Shown: positions 18,519-28,350, counted from the first letter of the stretch. The stretch is DNA of 64,000 bases from Bacteroidales bacterium (GCA_013138975.1 WTBR01000028.1:62001-126000), one strand, 5' to 3'. Notes: a model not told the origin generated them from the letters alone. Made by a program: numbers and translations.

Positions 18519-21500
18519 ATGAAAAATTCAAAGCTAATTTCAAAAATTGAAAGAGATTTATTTAAAATTATAATTCTTACAATGTTTCTGGCATTTACAA
18601 GCATGTCAATGTATGCAGAAACACCAATTATGAGATTCCCTGATGTATATGAAAATACAATTGTTTTCATATCCGGTGATGATATTTGGAGTGTATCTTC
18701 AGAAGGGGGAACTGCGACAAAATTAACTTTTCATGATGGAACAGAACGTCATCCGAAGTTTTCTCCCGATGGAAAATTAATTGCTTTCACAGGCGAATAT
18801 GATGGGAATTCAGATATTTACGTAATGAGTAAAGATGGAGGAAATATTACTCGCGTCACATATCATCCTGGTTATGACGAAATGTTAGGTTGGCATCCCG
18901 TAAAGAATAAAATAATGTTTAGCTCAGGTCGTCATAGTTCCAATAGATATAATAAAATATTTTTGATATCACCTGATGGTACAGGATTAGAAGAGTTGAT
19001 TATGTATGATGCTGCAAGAGCTAGCTTTTCGCCTGATGGTTCGAAAATAGCTTTTAATAAAACTTCAAGAGAAGATAGGACTTGGAAGCGATATAAGGGG
19101 GGGCTAGCACAAGAAGTTTACATATATGATTTTGGAATAAATAAAGAAACTAACATAAGTAATTTTTTAGGAACAGATCGAATTCCAATGTGGATAGGGA
19201 ATAAGATTTATTTTAGCTCAGATAGGGATAAGTACTTGAATATATTTGCTTATGATACAGAAAATAAGACGACTGAAAAAATTACTAATCATTCTGAATA
19301 TGATATTCGTCGTCCGAGTTTTGGGAAAGACAAAATAGTATACGAATTAGGTGGCAATATTTGGATGCTTGATGTAAACTTAAAAGAAACAAAAAAAGTT
19401 GATATAGCAATAAAATATGATTCTGAAGAAGCTCGTCCATATTTAAAAAATGTAAGTGAAGAAATTCGTAAAATAGAAATTTCTCCTTCTGGAAAGCGTG
19501 CATTAATTGTAGCAAGGGGAGAGGTATTTACTGTGCCAATTAAAGAGGGCATAACTCGAAATTTAAGTAATAATGTTGGAGCACGAGACAGAGATGCTGT
19601 TTGGTCTCCAGATGGACAAAAAATTGCTTATTTATCAGACAAATCTGGTGAATATGAAATTTATATTACAAATCAAGATGGTAAATCCGAATCAGTAAAA
19701 TTAACTTCTCATGTCGATGGATATCGTCACACTTTACGTTGGTCACCTAATAGCAAAAAAATTGCTTATACAGATCAAAATTTAACACTTTATATTCTTG
19801 ATATAGCCAGTAAAAAAATAACCAAAGTTGATAAGGCTGAATATGAAAATGTGGATGTTTCGATACATAAAAAACCTATTTCAGAATACAATTGGTCTCC
19901 TGACAGCAAATTTATTGCGTATACCAAGATGAATAAGGATTACATGTACCAGATTTATATTTATTCATTAGATAGTAAGCAGATAAATTGCGTTAGTAAT
20001 GGATTATTTCACGATTTTGGGCCTATTTTCACGAAAGATGGAGAGCACTTATTATTTATATCCAATAGGATATTTAATCCAACTTATTGTGATATAGAAT
20101 GGGAATTAGTTTATAAAGATGTAGCAGGGATTTTTGCTTTGACATTAAATAAAAATGGCAAATCAATTCTTCCATATACTAGTGATGAAGAAATAAGCTC
20201 ATATGTAAAACTAAAAACCGGATCTGTAGTAAGTATTGATTTTGAGGGAATTGCAGAAAGAGTAGAAGCTTTGCCTTTAAAACGTGGAAATTACAGGGAG
20301 TTAAGTTTAAATAAAAACACTTTATTCTATTTAAATGCTGAAGATGGTGATTTCAATAAATTTGAATATAGAGCGCAAATAGAAATGGATTTATATAGAT
20401 ATGATTTTAAAACTAAACAGGAAAATAAAATTAAAGGAGGTATAAATGATTATAAATTGTCATTCAAAGGTGATAATATTATTTATATAAAGAATTTAAA
20501 AATAGCTGTTATATCTGCTAAAACTAAGAATTATAAAGAAAATATTCTTGATTTACAAAATTTAGAAATGTGGTATACTCCGATGGATGAGTGGAAACAG
20601 ATTTTTAATGAAGCCTGGCGTTTAGAAAGAGATTACTATTACGATTCAAACATGCACGGACTTGATTGGGATGCAATGAAACTAAAATATGGTCAGCTAA
20701 TTGATCGTGCTTCATGTCGTTCTGACGTTGGATTTATTATAGGTGAATTAATTGGTGAGTTGAATACATCACATACATATGTATATGGTGGCGATTCAAA
20801 ACGTAATGCAGAAATAGTAAATGTGGGTATGTTGGGAGCAGATTGGAAAATTGATCAAAAGAATAATTTGTTTCAGTTTGCTAAAATTTTTGTAGAACCT
20901 GATTGGTCTCGTGAAATGTATCCTCCTTTGGCAAAAACAGGCGTAAATGTAAATGAAGGAGATTATTTATTAAAAATTAATGGCAAAGAACTTACAACGG
21001 ATAAAAATATCTACAGCTATTTTATTGGTCTAGCAGATCAACAGGTTGTATTAACTGTTAATTCTGAACCAACATTAGCAGGTGCCAGAGAAGTTGTAGT
21101 TAAACCTGCTAGTGACGAATCAAGAATTAGGTATATGGCCGGATTAGAAAGCAATCGTAAGGCTATTGATAAAGCTTCGAATGGTAAAATTGGTTATATA
21201 TATTTACCAGACACCTATAATGGTTCAGCTACAGATTTCCCTAAATATTTTTATTCTCAAACCAAGAAAGAAGGAATTATTCTGGATGGCCGTTTCAATG
21301 GAGGTGGTTTAGATCCTGAAATTTTTCTTCAAAGACTATTGAAAAAACCACATGGTTATTGGACACGTCGTTACTCTAGCCATCAAACGATTCCAGCATT
21401 AGCAGTAACAGCTCATATGGCTTGTTTAACTAATCGTTATGCAGGTTCAGGTGGAGATGAGCTTCCTTACGAATTTCAATGGAATAATATGGGGCCTGTT

Positions 21501-21785
21501 ATTGGCACTCGAACTTGGGGTGGTTTAGTAGGAGTATCAATGTTTCTTCAATTAATTGATGGCGGTGGACTAACAGCACCTGATTATAGAATTTATAATG
21601 AAAAAGGAGATTGGGTTGTTGAAAATACAGGTGTACAACCTGATATTGAAATTGAAATCGATTCTGAAAAAATGGCTAATGGTTATGATTCTCAAATGAT
21701 GAAAGCGGTTGAATATTTAATGAATGAAATTGAGAAAGAGCCAGTAACATGGCCAACACACGAAGCGTATCCTGTTTATAAATAG
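18519..21785 (+). CDS. Tricorn-like protease (S41), exported
   Basis: 1088 residues. The N-terminal segment (ILTMFLAFTSMSMYAETP) looks like a signal peptide. Residues about 35-310 form a TolB/WD-like propeller (KFSPDGKLIAFTGEYDG) and about 310-660 a second propeller (WSPDGQKIAYLSDKSG). A helical and PDZ region follows (VNEGDYLLKINGKEL), then the S41 catalytic core. Active-site residues correspond to archaeal tricorn: Ser751-His752 in LNTSHTYVYGG and nucleophile Ser977 in YAGSGGDELPYEF. Tricorn cleaves oligopeptides. Here export suggests periplasmic peptide processing, which fits the following gene for an exported aminopeptidase. A 44-bp perfect palindrome follows its stop. Confidence 0.9.
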   Translation: MKNSKLISKIERDLFKIIILTMFLAFTSMSMYAETPIMRFPDVYENTIVFISGDDIWSVSSEGGTATKLTFHDGTERHPKFSPDGKLIAFTGEYDGNSDIYVMSKDGGNITRVTYHPGYDEMLGWHPVKNKIMFSSGRHSSNRYNKIFLISPDGTGLEELIMYDAARASFSPDGSKIAFNKTSREDRTWKRYKGGLAQEVYIYDFGINKETNISNFLGTDRIPMWIGNKIYFSSDRDKYLNIFAYDTENKTTEKITNHSEYDIRRPSFGKDKIVYELGGNIWMLDVNLKETKKVDIAIKYDSEEARPYLKNVSEEIRKIEISPSGKRALIVARGEVFTVPIKEGITRNLSNNVGARDRDAVWSPDGQKIAYLSDKSGEYEIYITNQDGKSESVKLTSHVDGYRHTLRWSPNSKKIAYTDQNLTLYILDIASKKITKVDKAEYENVDVSIHKKPISEYNWSPDSKFIAYTKMNKDYMYQIYIYSLDSKQINCVSNGLFHDFGPIFTKDGEHLLFISNRIFNPTYCDIEWELVYKDVAGIFALTLNKNGKSILPYTSDEEISSYVKLKTGSVVSIDFEGIAERVEALPLKRGNYRELSLNKNTLFYLNAEDGDFNKFEYRAQIEMDLYRYDFKTKQENKIKGGINDYKLSFKGDNIIYIKNLKIAVISAKTKNYKENILDLQNLEMWYTPMDEWKQIFNEAWRLERDYYYDSNMHGLDWDAMKLKYGQLIDRASCRSDVGFIIGELIGELNTSHTYVYGGDSKRNAEIVNVGMLGADWKIDQKNNLFQFAKIFVEPDWSREMYPPLAKTGVNVNEGDYLLKINGKELTTDKNIYSYFIGLADQQVVLTVNSEPTLAGAREVVVKPASDESRIRYMAGLESNRKAIDKASNGKIGYIYLPDTYNGSATDFPKYFYSQTKKEGIILDGRFNGGGLDPEIFLQRLLKKPHGYWTRRYSSHQTIPALAVTAHMACLTNRYAGSGGDELPYEFQWNNMGPVIGTRTWGGLVGVSMFLQLIDGGGLTAPDYRIYNEKGDWVVENTGVQPDIEIEIDSEKMANGYDSQMMKAVEYLMNEIEKEPVTWPTHEAYPVYK

Positions 21786-21793
21786 CATAACCC

Positions 21794-21837
21794 ATTGTTA
21801 AACCTTGAATGTTTATAAACATTCAAGGTTTAACAAT
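21794..21837. terminator. 44-bp perfect palindrome
   Basis: Two 22-nt arms with no spacer (left arm ATTGTTAAACCTTGAATG…). It begins 9 bp after the tricorn-like stop. It can form a long cruciform or RNA hairpin, so termination is likely, but it lacks a T-run in either direction. Confidence 0.7.
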
Positions 21838-21881
21838 ACTTTCAATTAGAAAGTATTCTACCGACTTAAATTTTTAATGTT

Positions 21882-23312
21882 ATGAGAAAATTAATTTTTA
21901 AATACTTTTTAATAACATCAATAATTTTGTTCATCGCAAAGTTCAATGCGTTCACTCAGATTTTTGACAAAGAAGTTTATGCGCAAAGAAGGCAGCAATT
22001 TATGGAAAAAATGGATAATGGTGTAGCCATTTTTATTAGTCCTGAAGTATCTAATCGCAATAATGATATTGATTATAAATATCGACAAAATAGTGACTTT
22101 TATTACCTTACCGGATTTACTGAGCCTGAATCGGCATTTGTTTTATCTCCAGGTTCAGAATACGAATTTGTATTTTTTGTAAAAGAAAATAATCCGATGA
22201 CAAAAATGTGGACGGGAGATATTTGTGGTGTAGAAGGTGCAATGGAAAAGTATGGTGCAGATACTGCAATTAGCTTTGATCAGTTTAGCACTTTGATGCC
22301 ATATGTTCTACGTGATAAGGATGTGATTTATTATAATATGAGTAACGATAAATTTAACGATGAAATTTCTGAAATAATAAATTATCGATGGGGCAATACC
22401 CCTAAAAAGATTATAAACACATCCGAATTAGTTCACAATATGAGGATTATAAAATCTGCGTATGAAATTGCTCAAATGCAAAAAGCTATTGATGCTACCT
22501 GCGAAGCGCATATTGAGGTATTGAATCTTGCTGAACCCGGGATGTATGAATATGAAGTTAAAGCTTTGATTGAATATATCTTTGCAAAAAATAACTGTCC
22601 TCGTGAAGGATTTCCATCAATAGTAGCTTCAGGTCCAAATGCAACAATATTACATTATAAGAACCAGAATCGAAAAATGGAAGATGGTGACCTTTTATTG
22701 ATGGATATAGGGGCAGAATTTGGATATTATTCGGCGGATATTACTCGTACAATACCAGTAAATGGAAAGTTTACTAAAGAACAGAAAAAACTTTACGAAA
22801 TTGTATTAAGTGCTCAGGAAATGGGAATTGATATGCTGAAAAAGGGAGTAGGAATAGAAAAGATTATGAATAGAATGACTGAATTTGCAGGAGAAGAACT
22901 ACTTAAATTAGGCTTAATAACTGATAAAAATAGTGCTTGGCAATCTCGATTGTGGTATTTTCCACATACATGCCATTGGTTAGGTCTTGACGTTCATGAT
23001 GTTAATGGTAATGTTGAGAAAAATGAAGATGGTGTAATTCTTCAAGAGGGAATGGTAACTACAATAGAACCCGGACTGTATATAAATCCTGAAAATATTG
23101 ATAATCTGAAGCAGATATTAGAAGCTTATAGAATGCAAGTTACAGAGGAAGAAATAAACGAATTTATTGCAAAAGTAGAGCCTGTGGTTAAAAAATATGC
23201 TCAAATAGGTATTCGAATAGAAGATGATATTTTAATTACCGAAGATGGCAATAAAAATTTATCTGATAAAGCCCCAAGAACAGTAAAGGAGATTGAAGAA
23301 ATGATGAAATAG
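21882..23312 (+). CDS. Xaa-Pro aminopeptidase (M24B), exported
   Basis: Removes N-terminal residues that precede proline. The 476-residue protein has a signal peptide (ITSIILFIAKFNAFTQ), an aminopeptidase P N-terminal domain (RRQQFMEKMDNGVAIFIS, NSDFYYLTGFTEPES), and an M24 pita-bread catalytic domain. Metal ligands are present: LLMDIGAEFGYYSADITRT (two Asp), TCHWLGLDVHD (His), TTIEPGLY (Glu) and IRIEDDILIT (Glu). The signal peptide sets it apart from cytosolic PepP. It follows the tricorn-like protease on the same strand, a sensible partnership in peptide degradation, although the palindrome between them may separate transcription. Confidence 0.92.
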   Translation: MRKLIFKYFLITSIILFIAKFNAFTQIFDKEVYAQRRQQFMEKMDNGVAIFISPEVSNRNNDIDYKYRQNSDFYYLTGFTEPESAFVLSPGSEYEFVFFVKENNPMTKMWTGDICGVEGAMEKYGADTAISFDQFSTLMPYVLRDKDVIYYNMSNDKFNDEISEIINYRWGNTPKKIINTSELVHNMRIIKSAYEIAQMQKAIDATCEAHIEVLNLAEPGMYEYEVKALIEYIFAKNNCPREGFPSIVASGPNATILHYKNQNRKMEDGDLLLMDIGAEFGYYSADITRTIPVNGKFTKEQKKLYEIVLSAQEMGIDMLKKGVGIEKIMNRMTEFAGEELLKLGLITDKNSAWQSRLWYFPHTCHWLGLDVHDVNGNVEKNEDGVILQEGMVTTIEPGLYINPENIDNLKQILEAYRMQVTEEEINEFIAKVEPVVKKYAQIGIRIEDDILITEDGNKNLSDKAPRTVKEIEEMMK

Positions 23313-23338
23313 ACATTTCAAAACAAATAATTAGAACT

Positions 23339-23371
23339 TGCATCAATAATTTATTTTATTGATGCATTTTT
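23339..23371 (+). terminator. Intrinsic terminator after M24 gene
   Basis: Perfect 11-bp stem TGCATCAATAA / TTATTGATGCA with a 6-nt loop (23339-23366), followed by five T. It ends the aminopeptidase transcript 27 bp after the stop. Confidence 0.85.
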
Positions 23372-23455
23372 ATTATAAATCGCTAAACAATTTTTAATAT
23401 AAAACGTTTTAAATATACGGTGTAAAAAAAATTCAATAAAAAGGGGAATTAAAAT

Positions 23456-23956
23456 ATGAAAGTTAAAATAATTTTAAGCTTAGCGTTTATCATAATATTA
23501 AATTCTGCGTATGCTCAAGGAAAAGCAGAGAAAAAAGAAAAAAACAAAGAGCAATATAAAGAAATTATTGAATTACTTAAATCAGGAGAATACAATTTCA
23601 TAGCAAATAGAGCTAATTCTCAAAATGGGAAATCAATAAACTTATCAAGTAATTATTTTTTAACTATAAGTAATGGTATAGCAAATGCAGATCTTCCATT
23701 TTTTGGAGAATCATATATTGTTAATACATCAACAGGAAGTGCAGGAATTAAATTTAACGATTCAGTATCTGATTATGAAATTAAAGAAAAGGGAAAAATA
23801 CTTAGGGTTCAAATTCGTTTTCAAGTAGAAACATTTCAAGATTTGTATAATTGCACCTTAAACGTTTCAAATAGTGGATTTGCGGATTTAACAATTTACA
23901 GCCGCTCCAGATCAACAATATCTTACGATGGTAAAGTAAGTGCTATTATGAAGTAA
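23456..23956 (+). CDS. DUF4251 domain secreted protein
   Basis: 166 residues with a cleavable signal (LAFIIILNSAYAQG). The rest matches the pattern of DUF4251 proteins of Bacteroidota: a charged helix, then beta-rich segments with the conserved ADLPFFGESY and the C-terminal DLTIYSRSRSTISYDGKV. The function of the family is unknown. It is a single gene, separated by a terminator upstream and convergent with the T9SS peptidase gene downstream (42-bp gap). Confidence 0.75.
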   Translation: MKVKIILSLAFIIILNSAYAQGKAEKKEKNKEQYKEIIELLKSGEYNFIANRANSQNGKSINLSSNYFLTISNGIANADLPFFGESYIVNTSTGSAGIKFNDSVSDYEIKEKGKILRVQIRFQVETFQDLYNCTLNVSNSGFADLTIYSRSRSTISYDGKVSAIMK

Positions 23957-23998
23957 CTGGAATTTATGGAAATTTAAATTCTTATATGTATTTTAATT

Positions 23999-25546
23999 TT
24001 ATTTAATAATACATTTTTTTACAGTTGAACATTCCTCTGAAGTAAGTTTTACAAAATATGTTCCGGGAGTTAATTTTGAAATATTAATATTCTCAGAAGC
24101 TTCAATAGTTTTCTCAAAGACTAATTCTCCTAAAATGTTATATAGTTCAACATCAATGGATTGTTGTCCATCAAAACGAATATTCAAATCAGTAGTTGCC
24201 GGATTAGGATAAATAGTGAAATAATTGGAATCAATTAAATTGTTTTCATTGGATAGAGTATAACCGTTATTTGCTAATGATGCAACAGTTGCTAAAGCAG
24301 CTTGTGTAAGATTTTCTGCCAACTCTAAATTGTTTACAGATAGCCCAAGTATATCATTACTAGAATGAATGTAATGACTATAATTATTGACATCTTCAAA
24401 AGGGAAAATTCCCATATATCCCATAGAATTAAATGAAGCATGATCACTGCTACCTGAAGAAAGTGTCCCATCAATTACACCAAAATTTGGCAAGTATGTA
24501 GAACAAATAGTTTTATAGTAATTTGCAAGTGTTTGCGCACTAGCAGGATAAATAAGGCTAGTATGTAAAGTTTGACTAGAATGCTTATATCCAATCATAT
24601 CAAGATTAACATAACCAATTATATTTTTATTGTTATTTTTAAAATCATTTGCAAAATATTTACTTCCAAATAAACCGTATTCTTCACCGGAAAAAGCACA
24701 ATAAACAATTGTTCGATCGAAGGTGTAATTACTTAGAATTCGAGCAATTTCCAGAACACCTGCCACACCCGAAGCATTATCATCTGCGCCGGGAGCAGTA
24801 AGTTCGGAAGATCTTGAATCCGCATGTCCTCCAACAACAATATATTCATCAGGAATTGTTGTTCCTGTTTGAGTTGCTATGACATTAAAACTTGGGATAT
24901 CGTAAGATGAAAGACTTTGGCTTGTTACATTTAGTCCATAAGATTCAAAGGTGGAATTAATCCAATTTAAAGCATTAACCACATCAGTAGAGAAGCAATC
25001 TCTGGTTGTATAACTGCTTAAATAGGAAATAGTAGCTTCAATATTATTTGTATCTACTTCGTTTAGCATTGATGCTATATCATTGTTAAATGACACCTCA
25101 GAGCTTAATTTGGATTGGTATTTATCAGCAATATATGCTTCATTTTCATCAACATATATCAAGGCGTCGTTTTTTATTGGTTTGAATCGTGAGATTGAAT
25201 TTTTATTAATTTTTAATATTGATTTAGTTTGATTCATATAAAGAATTTCTCCAATATCAGAAATGGATTCTTTTAATTTTAATAATTCCTTTTCATTTAC
25301 ATATTGAATAAAATAATTATACTCATTATCAAATCCATTTTCTTCCAATAATGAATACTGGAGTCCATTTTTATAATCACCGGAAATAATTGCACAATCA
25401 TCTTTATAAAAATGAACTGTGATATCCTTTTGGTTAAATAACTCATAAATATCGTTAGGATTTTCACTTTCTATTATCCCCAAAGATTGGGCATTAATAG
25501 AAATGTAAGCTATACAAAGCAAAACAATTGTTAAAAATGTTTTCAT
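23999..25546 (-). CDS. Secreted M28 aminopeptidase with T9SS sorting domain
   Basis: 515 residues from ATG 25546 (a longer frame starts at 25579, but the ATG sits directly before a good signal peptide MKTFLTIVLLCIAYISINAQ). A pro-region of about 160 residues precedes the M28 catalytic domain, with GGHADSRS (His), GADDNASGVA (Asp), FSGEEYGLFGS (Glu-Glu), VNLDMIGY (Asp) and NYSHYIHSSND (His). The C-terminal ~75 residues are a type A T9SS sorting domain (FTIYPNPATTDLNIRF, LYNILGELV, LTPGTYFVKL). It is therefore secreted and probably anchored on the surface. It resembles Aeromonas-type leucyl aminopeptidases. Convergent with the DUF4251 gene. Confidence 0.93.
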   Translation of the reverse strand: MKTFLTIVLLCIAYISINAQSLGIIESENPNDIYELFNQKDITVHFYKDDCAIISGDYKNGLQYSLLEENGFDNEYNYFIQYVNEKELLKLKESISDIGEILYMNQTKSILKINKNSISRFKPIKNDALIYVDENEAYIADKYQSKLSSEVSFNNDIASMLNEVDTNNIEATISYLSSYTTRDCFSTDVVNALNWINSTFESYGLNVTSQSLSSYDIPSFNVIATQTGTTIPDEYIVVGGHADSRSSELTAPGADDNASGVAGVLEIARILSNYTFDRTIVYCAFSGEEYGLFGSKYFANDFKNNNKNIIGYVNLDMIGYKHSSQTLHTSLIYPASAQTLANYYKTICSTYLPNFGVIDGTLSSGSSDHASFNSMGYMGIFPFEDVNNYSHYIHSSNDILGLSVNNLELAENLTQAALATVASLANNGYTLSNENNLIDSNYFTIYPNPATTDLNIRFDGQQSIDVELYNILGELVFEKTIEASENINISKLTPGTYFVKLTSEECSTVKKCIIK

Positions 25547-25659
25547 AATTGTATTGGTTTTTAATGAAGTATTGTACAAAATAAGATAATTTTAGTAATA
25601 AATACCCTATATATTTTTTTAATAATAATTGTTGATTACAATTATGGATAATATTTGAG

Positions 25660-25667
25660 TATCTTTG
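25660..25667 (+). promoter_or_regulatory. Candidate -7 element
   Basis: TATCTTTG fits TAnnTTTG and is followed by GCGTC, with a predicted start near 25672. The nearest upstream TTG is 25 bp away, longer than optimal. It would drive a ~100-nt leader with the hairpin at 25706-25737 ahead of the nucleoid protein gene. Confidence 0.5.
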
Positions 25668-25705
25668 CGTCAGGTTATTTTTCGATTTATCGGAATTTAA
25701 TTTAG

Positions 25706-25737
25706 AATATCCTCGGGTGTGGTTGCCTGGGGATATT
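25706..25737 (+). ncRNA. Leader hairpin or small RNA candidate
   Basis: A 32-nt stem-loop with 12 consecutive pairs (AATATCCTCGGG with CCTGGGGATATT, two of them G-U) and an 8-nt loop TGTGGTTG. The G+C-rich stem stands out in a very AT-rich spacer. It lies 38 nt after a predicted start site and 38 nt before the gene at 25776. It may be a regulatory 5' leader, an attenuator or the terminator of a short RNA. Confidence 0.45.
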
Positions 25738-25775
25738 TGCATTTTATGCCGTATCTTTATGCATCTTAAAAATAC

Positions 25776-26825
25776 ATGAATATGTTATCGTTTCCAGAAA
25801 CCACTATTGATCAGATTGTTGTGCATAAAGTTGGCAGCAAGTATAATGAAGAGAATATTCGATTTTCAAAAGATACATTAAAGATTGCTGACGAAATTAA
25901 AGAATTATTAAGTAAATATTTCTTAACTCCATTTAAATCAAACGAATATTTTAATTTTTATCACGAATCAGATATAAATTTAAACGAAGTTTATCATTAT
26001 GTATCTCAGGTATTCGATGATCCTGAAAAAATTCATGATCAATCGGTAAACCTAGCAAAACATCTTTACGAGAATTCAACACATCCAAACATTAATGGAG
26101 GAGAGTTTTATACAGTATATTTCCAGGATATTGATTTTAATAACGAACCGGTTGATGCTATTGGATTATTTAAATCCGAAACGCGCGAAACATTTTTGAA
26201 GGTATATCCTAGTGAAGATAATTACTCCATTGAAAGTGAGCAAGGAATTGATATAAAAAAACTTGATAAGGGATGTTTAATCTTAAACATTGAAAAAGAG
26301 AAAGGTTTTGTGGTTACATCAGTTGATAAGTTGAGTAAAGGAGAGGATGCGAGATATTGGATTGATGATTTTTTGAAAATAAAACAACGCGAAGATGAAT
26401 ATTATCACACCGAAAATGTGATGAAAATGTATAAGAATTTTGTTGTGAACGAATTGCCAACAGCTTATGAAATTTCGAAAGCCGATCAAGTTGATATGAT
26501 TAATAAATCGAAGAAATTTTTCAAGGAATCAGATAATTTTGAAATGGAAGATTTTACCGAAAAGGTAATTGATGATAAAGATGTTATCGATAGTTTTAAT
26601 ACATATAAAAAAGTATACGAAACCGATAATGAAATTCAAATATCAGATGAATTTCAAGTGTCTGATAGTGCTGTAAAAAAGCAATCTCGGGCAATGAAAA
26701 GTGTAATTAAACTGGATAAAAACTTTCATATTTATGTTCATGGTAACAGAGAATATATTTCAAGAGGAGTTGATGAAAAAACAGGAATGCAGTATTATCA
26801 AATATTTTTTAAAGAAGAAAAATAA
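25776..26825 (+). CDS. Nucleoid-associated protein (NdpA/YejK-like)
   Basis: A 349-residue cytoplasmic protein of the 37-kDa nucleoid-associated family. The N-terminus IDQIVVHKVGSKYNEENI is characteristic, followed by VFDDPEKIHDQSVNLAKHLYE and the central DAIGLFKSETRETFLKV. The last part (KNFHIYVHGNREYISRGVDE) is the conserved C-terminal element. The family binds the nucleoid in E. coli (YejK); its exact role is unclear. The gene overlaps ywbE by one base (TAATGA), so translation is coupled. It has an unusual structured leader (25706-25737). Confidence 0.85.
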   Translation: MNMLSFPETTIDQIVVHKVGSKYNEENIRFSKDTLKIADEIKELLSKYFLTPFKSNEYFNFYHESDINLNEVYHYVSQVFDDPEKIHDQSVNLAKHLYENSTHPNINGGEFYTVYFQDIDFNNEPVDAIGLFKSETRETFLKVYPSEDNYSIESEQGIDIKKLDKGCLILNIEKEKGFVVTSVDKLSKGEDARYWIDDFLKIKQREDEYYHTENVMKMYKNFVVNELPTAYEISKADQVDMINKSKKFFKESDNFEMEDFTEKVIDDKDVIDSFNTYKKVYETDNEIQISDEFQVSDSAVKKQSRAMKSVIKLDKNFHIYVHGNREYISRGVDEKTGMQYYQIFFKEEK

Positions 26826-27022
26826 TGAGTGGAACGATAAGATCAAGTATTAAAGTAGGAATGGAAGTTGCCATTGTACTAAAAAAAGATCAGCGATCGG
26901 GAGAATTAACTGAAGGTACTGTTCAAAATATATTAACAAAATCGGCAAATCATCCACATGGAATAAAAGTTAGATTAACATCAGGAGAAGTTGGCCGGGT
27001 AAAAAATATTTTAGGTAATTAG
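26825..27022 (+). CDS. YwbE family protein
   Basis: A 65-residue protein, MSGTIRSSIKVGMEVAIVLK…, ending in GIKVRLTSGEVGRVKNIL. This matches the small YwbE (DUF2196) family, a single OB/SH3-like beta-barrel of unknown function. Full length. The start codon overlaps the stop of the nucleoid-associated protein gene, so the two form one transcription unit. Confidence 0.85.
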   Translation: MSGTIRSSIKVGMEVAIVLKKDQRSGELTEGTVQNILTKSANHPHGIKVRLTSGEVGRVKNILGN

Positions 27023-27040
27023 AAGTGTTTAATATTGTTT

Positions 27041-27048
27041 TAGTTTTG
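27041..27048 (+). promoter_or_regulatory. Candidate -7 element for DUF2817 gene 1
   Basis: TAGTTTTG followed by CACT matches TAnnTTTG. Predicted start is near 27055, about 20 bp before the ATG. A clear -33 TTTG is absent. Confidence 0.5.
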
Positions 27049-27073
27049 CACTAAACAAATTAACAGCATTGTC

Positions 27074-28330
27074 ATGAAAAAAGCATTAAAAATATTAGCA
27101 ATAATAGTTGGGATTGTTTTAATTCCTGTTATTGGAGGAATCAGCTATTTCTATGTAGCATTTAACAATTATTCACTCGAAGATAACTATTTGTTGGATG
27201 AAAATAACCTTTCGTATTACAATGACACATACGATGAAGCTCGTAACGATTTCCGTTTAAAATCAGCGGAATTAGCAATGAAATATCCGGGAATAAAAAA
27301 CTTTAATTTACATGTAGAAAATAAAAAAGATACTAATTTAACAATTGATTTTTGTTTTATTCCGGGATCAGATGATGATGGTAAAATACTTATTCTGAGT
27401 TCCGGAGTGCATGGTGTTGAGGGTTTTGTAGGCAGTGCAGTACAGCTTTTTTTAATGAATAATTACATTAACGATGAATTCCTTAGCAAAACAAGTGTCT
27501 TACTAATACATGGTGTTAATCCTTACGGATTTAAATATGGAAGAAGAGTAACGGAAAATAATGTTGATGTAAACCGCAACAGCGATATTAACAAGGAGTT
27601 ATACCAAACAATAAATGAAGGATATCCAAGGGTTTATGATTTGATTAATCAAAAAGGGAAAGTTAAAACCCGAAGTTTGGGAAACCGTTTTTTCTTTCTT
27701 AAAGCAATTAGAAGTATTGTAAAAGAATCAATGCCTGTGTTTAGACAGGCTGTTTTACAGGGGCAATATAAGTTTCCTGAGGGATTATTTTATGGTGGCA
27801 ATAATTTTGAACCACAAATTAAAGATCTTGTGCCAATTATTGATACAATCTGTAATCCATATAAAACGGTATTTGCGTTAGATTTACACACCGCATATGG
27901 TGAACGGGGTAAATTACATTTATTCCCGAGCCCTGTTAAAGAATCTGTAAAAAAACGTATGGAAACTATTTTTGAAGGATCTCAAATAAACTGGGGAGGT
28001 TCGGATGATTTTTATACAATCACAGGTGATTTTGTAAGTTATATTGGGAAAATTAACAATGATAAAATTTTTATCCCAATGACTTTTGAGTACGGAACTA
28101 TGGATAGTCAGACTACCGTTGGGTCAATAAAGTCATTACATGTAATGGTACTTGAGAATCAGGTGGAGCAATATGGATATGAATCTGATATTGATCTGGA
28201 AAAAGTAAAAAATGATTTTATAGAAATGAATTATCCTTCATCGGATGAATGGAGAAGCCACATTATTGATGAAACCAAAATTTTGTTCGAAAAATCATTG
28301 AAAAGATTTTGCGAATTAGAATTTCAATAG
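27074..28330 (+). CDS. DUF2817 (M14-like) peptidase, tandem copy 1
   Basis: 418 residues with an N-terminal membrane anchor (ILAIIVGIVLIPVIGGISYF). The body is a DUF2817 domain, a branch of the zinc carboxypeptidase (M14) fold. Zinc-site segments are visible: LSSGVHGVEGFVGSAVQ (His, Glu), GVNPYGFKYGRRVTENNVDVNRNSD (Asn-Arg substrate binding) and ALDLHTAYGERGKLHLF (His). TFEYGTMDSQ probably holds the catalytic Glu. The likely role is removal of amino acids or acyl groups from peptides at the membrane. It is followed by a paralogue of about the same length, 230 bp downstream. Confidence 0.85.
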   Translation: MKKALKILAIIVGIVLIPVIGGISYFYVAFNNYSLEDNYLLDENNLSYYNDTYDEARNDFRLKSAELAMKYPGIKNFNLHVENKKDTNLTIDFCFIPGSDDDGKILILSSGVHGVEGFVGSAVQLFLMNNYINDEFLSKTSVLLIHGVNPYGFKYGRRVTENNVDVNRNSDINKELYQTINEGYPRVYDLINQKGKVKTRSLGNRFFFLKAIRSIVKESMPVFRQAVLQGQYKFPEGLFYGGNNFEPQIKDLVPIIDTICNPYKTVFALDLHTAYGERGKLHLFPSPVKESVKKRMETIFEGSQINWGGSDDFYTITGDFVSYIGKINNDKIFIPMTFEYGTMDSQTTVGSIKSLHVMVLENQVEQYGYESDIDLEKVKNDFIEMNYPSSDEWRSHIIDETKILFEKSLKRFCELEFQ

Positions 28331-28350
28331 CGTTTTTTAAGGAATTATTA

